Notes under the pieces: generated by a model
The model's database searches: none
Told to the model about the DNA's origin: nothing
What the model saw: only the letters and a program-made list of their open reading frames with translations
Program-made: the position numbers and the translations under genes
Part shown: piece after piece, positions 1 to 4,752 of the stretch
Layout: the number at the start of each line of letters is the position of its first letter
Numbering within the stretch: the stretch's first letter is position 1
Origin: Rickettsiales bacterium
Lineage (GTDB): Bacteria > Pseudomonadota > Alphaproteobacteria > Rickettsiales > UBA8987
Direction: 5' to 3'
DNA: 6,211 bases
Assembly (NCBI GenBank): GCA_020631295.1
Contig: JAHDHN010000002.1
Span: 4,652-10,862 of the forward strand

Positions 1-368
1 ATGCAACCATCTAACCGGTTGGCATAGGCAGTTTGTTCATTATGCATCACACCCACCAGCGGTATCTTATGCCACTTCGCTGCAAAACGGCACAGTAATG
101 CGGCGCGCTTGCCATGTGTTACTATAATATCTGGATTTTCTTGTGCTACAATGCGCGCTATGAGCCACTTGGCCAGCAGATCATATTGCCCGCTTTGTGT
201 TATGCTGTGATAGGGTGTGCCTTTTAATAACGGCTTCACCGCAGCATTTTTCTGCATTAGCGACACACATACATGCCCTAAATGGGTGGTCAGCATGTGG
301 CTATATTCTACAAAGGCCTGCTCTATCCCTCCAAGCCCTTTACCGAACATGACATTAAGTATCTTCAT
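1..368 (-). CDS. Glycosyltransferase, GT4-like N-terminal domain (partial, 3' end cut by window edge)
   Basis: This reading frame runs uninterrupted from an ATG at 368 to the left edge, giving 122 residues of an unfinished protein. The N-terminus (MKILNVMFGKGLGGIEQAF) is the first beta-strand and Gly-rich loop (G9, G11, G13, G14, E16) of GT-B-fold glycosyltransferases. Later, PDIIVTHGKRAALL (79-92) and IPLVGVMHNE (102-111) match the strand-helix and strand-His pattern of the acceptor-binding half of family GT4. Such enzymes move a sugar from a nucleotide-sugar to a lipid or glycan acceptor at the cytoplasmic face of the inner membrane, usually in LPS, capsule or exopolysaccharide synthesis. 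The donor-binding C-terminal half lies outside the window, so donor and acceptor cannot be named. In-frame ATGs at 380 and 407 would add 4 or 13 residues. I chose 368 because the family usually begins directly with this strand. None of the three has a good Shine-Dalgarno. The gene follows the terminator-rich gap, so it is probably not a regular part of the upstream surface-protein operon. Confidence 0.85.
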   Translation of the reverse strand, partial: MKILNVMFGKGLGGIEQAFVEYSHMLTTHLGHVCVSLMQKNAAVKPLLKGTPYHSITQSGQYDLLAKWLIARIVAQENPDIIVTHGKRAALLCRFAAKWHKIPLVGVMHNEQTAYANRLDGC

Positions 369-409
369 GCAGCAAGGCATACTGCATTGATGGTCTTGTG
401 CACACATAA

Positions 410-443
410 AAAAATCCCCCGGCGGTAAGGCCGAGGGATTTTT
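410..443. terminator. Bidirectional intrinsic terminator
   Basis: A GC-rich stem (415-423 with 430-438, one C/A mismatch, loop of about 6 bases) is flanked by an A-run at 408-414 and a T-run at 439-443, followed by GTTTT. Five further A-T pairs extend the stem to 410-443. Both strands therefore show a stem followed by a U-tract. On the minus strand the RNA would end in seven U, making this a second stop for transcripts arriving from the barrel gene. It lies about 40 bases upstream of the glycosyltransferase start. No plus-strand gene is seen here that would need it. Confidence 0.85.
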
Positions 444-447
444 GTTT

Positions 448-463
448 TATCACATTTGTGATA
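448..463. repeat. Perfect 7-bp palindrome with 2-base centre
   Basis: TATCACA-TT-TGTGATA is a perfect inverted repeat wedged between the bidirectional terminator and the next stem-loop. With only two bases between the arms it would need to open the inner pairs to fold as RNA, so it fits a dimeric DNA-binding protein site at least as well as a hairpin. The half-sites have the inverse order of a CRP site (TGTGA-N6-TCACA), so it is not a CRP or FNR box. No target gene or regulator can be named. Confidence 0.5.
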
Positions 464-490
464 GAAGGCTCTGCTTTAGTCAGGGCCTTC
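464..490. other. Stem-loop, 10-bp stem without U-tract
   Basis: GAAGGCTCTG (464-473) pairs with CAGGGCCTTC (481-490) through ten pairs including one G-T, around a 7-base loop. It is not followed by a T-run on either strand, so it is not a normal terminator. It abuts the palindrome on its left and may protect the 3' end of the barrel-gene transcript or belong to a structured RNA. Confidence 0.6.
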
Positions 491-494
491 AATG

Positions 495-517
495 AAAACC
501 GTCATCGAAAATGACGG
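495..517 (-). terminator. Possible minor terminator hairpin
   Basis: CCGTCAT (499-505) and ATGACGG (511-517) form a perfect 7-bp stem with a CGAAA loop. Read on the minus strand, the stem is followed by TTTTCATT, a short and imperfect U-tract. It could be a backup terminator downstream of the main one, or one more element of the structured gap. Confidence 0.45.
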
Positions 518-518
518 C

Positions 519-542
519 TTTCCGTCGCGTTAGCGAACGAAA
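519..542. other. Weak interrupted stem-loop
   Basis: TCGC (525-528) pairs with GCGA (533-536) around GTTA. After a 2x2 internal mismatch, TTTC (519-522) pairs with GAAA (539-542). Taken alone this could be chance, but it fills the space between two clear hairpins. Confidence 0.3.
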
Positions 543-547
543 CAATC

Positions 548-588
548 AAAAAGCTATAGAAATCTCTGCTTTTGCAGAGGTTTCTATA
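548..588 (-). terminator. Strong rho-independent terminator of the barrel gene
   Basis: A 15-bp stem (555-569 with 574-588, one G-T pair, loop TTTT) begins at the base directly after the TAA stop of the outer-membrane protein gene. On the minus strand it is followed by GC and five T (complement of 552-548). Position and structure mark it as the main transcription end of the two-gene surface-protein operon. The hairpin touching the stop codon would also shield the mRNA 3' end from exonucleases. Confidence 0.9.
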
Positions 589-3500
589 TTAGAACTTGCT
601 GATCACGTTAATGAACCAGCCGTGATTATCGTAATTCACGTTTGTCAGATCATCTGAGAATTCACTGAAGTTATATCCAGCACCCACTTTGATATGATCA
701 CCAATATGGCGATACACACCCAGCAAGATACCTTCATTCAGCGCATCAATTTCTTCTTGATACAATACGCGACCTTCAATCAATGCATCCCATGCTTTCA
801 CAATATGGAAGTCACCACGCAACACACCAAGATGCACGGTACTATCTACATATCTACCCGTGTTAGGCAGCTTGATCGAACCGAACTTGTAACCGTATTT
901 TGCACCTACTGTGAAATGCTCATTAATGTCATAATTCACATCTGCAGCGAAGATATGGCTCTTCTGCTTGTAGTCCGCAGCAGCACCTGTTGCTATTTGT
1001 GCATCCGTCGCTAGATCATAGAATGTGTGGTAACGCACCAATGCATTGAGCTTATCATTATGCGTTGGACGATAGGCCAAACCAGCACTCACCTCAACGA
1101 AGTCACCATTCTCAACATTTTGCTGGTTACCTTCACTGAATGCAGTGTTTGCTTTGATGTTACTACGCAGGTCATCATTCCACTGATAGCCCGCATTCAA
1201 GCGGCCCACATAGGTCTTGCGATCTACCGCACCGGTATCATCTTCTTCGTCACGGAATTCAGCCGCCACATCCACATGCGCACCATTATCCGAGTCGTAA
1301 CCCACATTTGCTGCAACAGCCAAACGCTCTAGGTTATCCACATCGCCATTCTCAACAGAGGCACCCAAACGCCATGCTGGCGCAGGTGTATAATCCACAC
1401 CGTAAGTATGTGTTAAACCGTCTACACCCGAACCAAAATGGTATAGCTGCTCTTCACCATATACAGAAAGAGCGTCACTCAAGCGTGTACGACCACCAAA
1501 GGCCAGGTTACCACGGTTGCTTAACAAGCCGTTAAAGCCTGTACCTGTATTGGTACGATCCGGCGTTAGCTCATAGGCCAAATAGTAGTTGGTTTGATCG
1601 CTATGGCGATAATCTGCAGACAGGCGTGCGCCTAGCTCTGCATCATCATCCACATGCACTTCACCGCCTAGTTTAATACGATCAGTCACAGGTGCTTGCA
1701 GACCAAGACCCGCGCGGCTGTTGCTCTCGCGGCTGTCATCACGATCTACAGTTACCTGACCAAAGGCATAAGTCTGCCAATCTTTGCGTGAATTATAGCG
1801 CAACTCACCACCTACATCGGTTAGGTCACCGCGCACATCATCACTCTCATGCTGTACACCAGCGGCAATAGAGAAGCCTTCAGGCAATTGCTGACGTACA
1901 TCTGCAGCCACACGCTCTGTAGTGTTGCCTGCTGTGTCTGTAGCATCATACTCTGCACGGAACTCGGTCTTTTCACCAACCTTGAAGTTCACCGCACCAC
2001 CATATTGCTCCACATCTTGTGCAGTAGAATAGCCTTCGCCATTAAAGCCGTCTTCGCGGTCACGATAATACGCACGGGCAGAACCCTCTTCACCTAAACC
2101 AATTTCTTTAAAGTCTGCCACCGCTTCGATATGCAGGCCTGCTGCATCATCACTGCCTGTGGAAGCAATGCTAGATTGGTTAAAGCTATACCCACCATCC
2201 AAAGAGCTTAGCTCTGTTTTAGACGGGCCTTCAGTGATGGTATATTCACCACGAATAAACGTACCAGGCTTGTAGCGCACCACAGCATTGGCACCATAAA
2301 GATCACGATCTTGCTCACCATCATTATGCTCTTTCAAACCGGTAACACCGACTTTTACATGGTCACCAATCCATTGCTGTACCGTACCACCCACTGTGTA
2401 GTTATCGTCAAAGAAGTTACTATTCGTTGGCGTTACTTCATAATTGGTTACTAGGAATACCGGATCACCAAAACCAGCGGCGCTAGACTCTACGATAGAC
2501 TGATCATCCACCGTGCTTGTAAGCGGCTCATGCAGTAAGATACGACCCTTAATGTAATCAATGTCGTAATCTTCACCATATACCAAATCACGGCTATAAG
2601 TCACAATGCCAGAATTTGCATCACGCACTTCCACGCGCACTTTTTCAGAACCCAATGTGATATCCTGGAACTCTAGGAAATATACCGAACCACCCGTACC
2701 GCGGAAATCATCACGCTTTGCAAAGGTGTTTGGCTCTGCAGCGAACACAGTTGCTTCTGTGCGAGACTCACCAAAGCTGGTCATATTATTGCTGTTATAG
2801 CGCAATTTACCACCATATAGGCTGCGATCAATATGCGCCATATCCGTATATTTCATATCCGTTTGGTAGTTACCCCACATACCGTAGGACTTGTCTTTAT
2901 CTACACGCAGATAGAACTTACCTTGCGTTGGTGCTGTTTCACGCGTGGTGCTGTCATCACCATATTCTGGGTAGTAGTAATCAGAATCCAGACGACGCAC
3001 CAAAGAACGCGGGTCTTTATCATCCAACTGCTTGAAGATCTCATCAATATCGTCTTCACCCGTATCCGCCATGGCAGTGATATGGTAATCACCCTTCACT
3101 TTACCCTTCACATAGAACGCAGCGCGGCCATGCAAATAACGGTCTTCAAATTCATCTTTCTTGGCACTTTGGATATAGGCTGGGCCAGAGAAGTTGTTCT
3201 CACCCAATGTCAAATCACCCAAAGCGATGTAGAACACATCATTCTCTTTGATTTCGACAGAACGGCTCACACGTGTTTCCTGGCCATTCTTACCAATGAT
3301 AGTGAAATCAAACGCATCCATACCTACTGGCAGAATCTCTTCCATTACAAAGTTACCGCTGCCATCCACAGGCACCACTTTGCCCTGGTAACGCACCGCA
3401 TGCTCTGCAGGCAAGCCATATGCATTTAAGGTTACCAAGCCACCATTCACAGGAATATGCTGTAAACGAAGCTGGTTAATACCATGCCCCTCCATCACCT

Positions 3501-4737
3501 TCTCTGCTGTGGTTGCTGTGTCATTAGTTGGCTTTTGGCGACGCAAAATCTCTAGGCTCTGTGGGAATGTCTCATCAAAACGGCCTTTTGAATCATAGGT
3601 GCGCAACACATATTTCAGCTCACTCTTGTCGGTATTACGCAAGAACTCCCATGGGTTAAACTCCCAACTCGCCAATAAATCACCCTCTTTTTCCTTCACA
3701 GGAAGTGTAATAATCGGATCTTTCTGCGTAGAGGTTTTGCCGTCAAACACACGTACTTCCGAGCGGTTGATAAAGGCACTATAATTCCAGTGCGGCTTGA
3801 AATCGATCGTCTGGCGCAAATGCGGCGTGTAGATTACATCTTGTGATGCAGACACATTCAAGAAACGGTCTGCACGCAGATTATCCACGGTTACATCCAC
3901 ATCATCCTGCACCAATACAAAACCTTTGGCGCGGGCAGCTTCCACCACCACACCTTCGGTTACCAGCTCACCGTCAATCAAAATATCAAACGGCGCTACA
4001 GCACCAGAATTCGCCGGCATGATATTGAAAATATCGTCTGTGATTACTGCCTCTTCGCGGCTAATCACAGGAATAAGCTTCGTGCGACCATGCATAGCGC
4101 TGGCAGAACGCACCACATTTGTTGCTTCTTCTGTCGTTACATTGGTCACCGTTTCCACTGTAGGCGCAACATCAACATATCTCGCAGTTGTTTCGATACC
4201 ACTTTCCAACTCTGCAGCATCAAGCTCTGCCGTAAGGGCAGACGGCACCACAACAGGCTGTGCGGATATTGGTTCCGCAGCAATAACAGGCGCTTTTTCT
4301 TCCATGGACGCTGCAATTTCATCGGCCGTGCCGGCCATTTCTACAGCCAACTGCAGCTCATCTATATCCACATCATCTGCTTTGATGATTGCTACCGGAC
4401 GCGCAGCAGCCCCTTCAAAACGCGCGGTTTGCGAGTCTTGATACGAGCGAAGCGCACTATCCACACGCGAGGAAATACCGTCTTCTAGATTATAGGCTGC
4501 ATCAGCAGAGGCCTGGCTTGAAGTCACGCTTCCCAGCGCATCAAACCCTGTGGCTGATGGCAATGCATAGGCAGGTGCATAATGCATATGCGCCTCTGCA
4601 TAGCTCGACGTGTATGGCACACCCGCTGCCCCCACCGCGCTAAATTCCGGTGCTGCATAAATGGATGTTGAAACCAACAGTGCCGTGATTGATACAGTAT
4701 TTCGTAACGTTTTCATTGCTTTATTCCTATTTGCCAT
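589..4737 (-). CDS. Giant outer-membrane beta-barrel protein with periplasmic or surface beta-domains
   Basis: Complete 1382-residue protein. The start at 4737 is fixed by AAGGAG nine bases upstream; an in-frame ATG (Met8) lacks a comparable site. Residues 1-28 are a Sec signal peptide, with likely cleavage after IYA. Residues 30-235 are Ala/Val/Glu/Asp-rich and low in pattern, probably an extended linker. Residues 240-400 form a beta-rich domain (FDILIDGE at 250-257, YVLRTYDSKGRFDET at 376-390). Residues 420-500 look like an Ig- or carboxypeptidase-regulatory-like sandwich. Residues 500-770 carry GDLTLG and GEDYDIDYIKGRILLHEPL (721-739), a motif type that recurs in large outer-membrane proteins. 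From about 776 to the end, some 32-33 amphipathic strands alternate with acidic loops, closing with GWFINVISKF. The terminal Phe is the classic beta-signal for BAM insertion. There is no cysteine in the whole protein. I recall this architecture as a conserved uncharacterised family beside DUF11 proteins; substrate or partner is unknown. No TonB box or plug domain and no autotransporter passenger is visible. Operon with the upstream repeat protein (13-base gap). Confidence 0.9.
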   Translation of the reverse strand: MANRNKAMKTLRNTVSITALLVSTSIYAAPEFSAVGAAGVPYTSSYAEAHMHYAPAYALPSATGFDALGSVTSSQASADAAYNLEDGISSRVDSALRSYQDSQTARFEGAAARPVAIIKADDVDIDELQLAVEMAGTADEIAASMEEKAPVIAAEPISAQPVVVPSALTAELDAAELESGIETTARYVDVAPTVETVTNVTTEEATNVVRSASAMHGRTKLIPVISREEAVITDDIFNIMPANSGAVAPFDILIDGELVTEGVVVEAARAKGFVLVQDDVDVTVDNLRADRFLNVSASQDVIYTPHLRQTIDFKPHWNYSAFINRSEVRVFDGKTSTQKDPIITLPVKEKEGDLLASWEFNPWEFLRNTDKSELKYVLRTYDSKGRFDETFPQSLEILRRQKPTNDTATTAEKVMEGHGINQLRLQHIPVNGGLVTLNAYGLPAEHAVRYQGKVVPVDGSGNFVMEEILPVGMDAFDFTIIGKNGQETRVSRSVEIKENDVFYIALGDLTLGENNFSGPAYIQSAKKDEFEDRYLHGRAAFYVKGKVKGDYHITAMADTGEDDIDEIFKQLDDKDPRSLVRRLDSDYYYPEYGDDSTTRETAPTQGKFYLRVDKDKSYGMWGNYQTDMKYTDMAHIDRSLYGGKLRYNSNNMTSFGESRTEATVFAAEPNTFAKRDDFRGTGGSVYFLEFQDITLGSEKVRVEVRDANSGIVTYSRDLVYGEDYDIDYIKGRILLHEPLTSTVDDQSIVESSAAGFGDPVFLVTNYEVTPTNSNFFDDNYTVGGTVQQWIGDHVKVGVTGLKEHNDGEQDRDLYGANAVVRYKPGTFIRGEYTITEGPSKTELSSLDGGYSFNQSSIASTGSDDAAGLHIEAVADFKEIGLGEEGSARAYYRDREDGFNGEGYSTAQDVEQYGGAVNFKVGEKTEFRAEYDATDTAGNTTERVAADVRQQLPEGFSIAAGVQHESDDVRGDLTDVGGELRYNSRKDWQTYAFGQVTVDRDDSRESNSRAGLGLQAPVTDRIKLGGEVHVDDDAELGARLSADYRHSDQTNYYLAYELTPDRTNTGTGFNGLLSNRGNLAFGGRTRLSDALSVYGEEQLYHFGSGVDGLTHTYGVDYTPAPAWRLGASVENGDVDNLERLAVAANVGYDSDNGAHVDVAAEFRDEEDDTGAVDRKTYVGRLNAGYQWNDDLRSNIKANTAFSEGNQQNVENGDFVEVSAGLAYRPTHNDKLNALVRYHTFYDLATDAQIATGAAADYKQKSHIFAADVNYDINEHFTVGAKYGYKFGSIKLPNTGRYVDSTVHLGVLRGDFHIVKAWDALIEGRVLYQEEIDALNEGILLGVYRHIGDHIKVGAGYNFSEFSDDLTNVNYDNHGWFINVISKF

Positions 4738-4746
4738 GTTGTCACT

Positions 4747-4752
4747 CTCCTT
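4747..4752 (-). promoter_or_regulatory. Shine-Dalgarno overlapping the upstream stop codon
   Basis: AAGGAG lies nine bases before the ATG at 4737. Its first two A are the last two bases of the TAA stop (4753-4751) of the DUF11 gene, giving TAAGGAG. A ribosome ending the upstream gene therefore sits on the initiation site of the barrel gene. This supports translational coupling and the choice of start codon. Confidence 0.85.

Noticed and set aside
369..407. Cys-rich N-terminal extension of the glycosyltransferase from the ATG at 407 (Cys at 2, 8, 12, 13) as a leader or metal-binding tail
   Set aside because: It directly abuts the terminator T-run, has no SD, and GT4 proteins normally start at the MKIL strand; it is more likely untranslated.
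448..463. CRP/FNR binding site
   Set aside because: The half-sites are in the opposite order (TCACA before TGTGA) with a 2-base centre, not TGTGA-N6-TCACA.
408..588. CRISPR array, attC site or insertion-sequence end
   Set aside because: The stems differ in sequence and size, there are no regular direct repeats, no integrase or transposase gene and no target duplication.
2901..3092. 63-residue minus-strand frame in another register
   Set aside because: It lies inside the barrel gene, with no SD and no family signal.
2833..3429. 198-residue plus-strand open frame
   Set aside because: It lies opposite the continuous, well-patterned barrel-protein frame, has no SD, and its composition (many Ile, His, Thr) is that of an antisense shadow.
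3926..4441. 171-residue plus-strand frame rich in Ala, Ser and Thr
   Set aside because: It is antisense to the Ala/Val/acidic linker of the barrel protein; the simple composition explains the long open frame. No start signal or recognisable domain.
589..4737. TonB-dependent receptor or classical autotransporter
   Set aside because: No TonB box, plug domain or passenger-linker-12-strand arrangement is visible; the barrel appears far larger than an autotransporter's.
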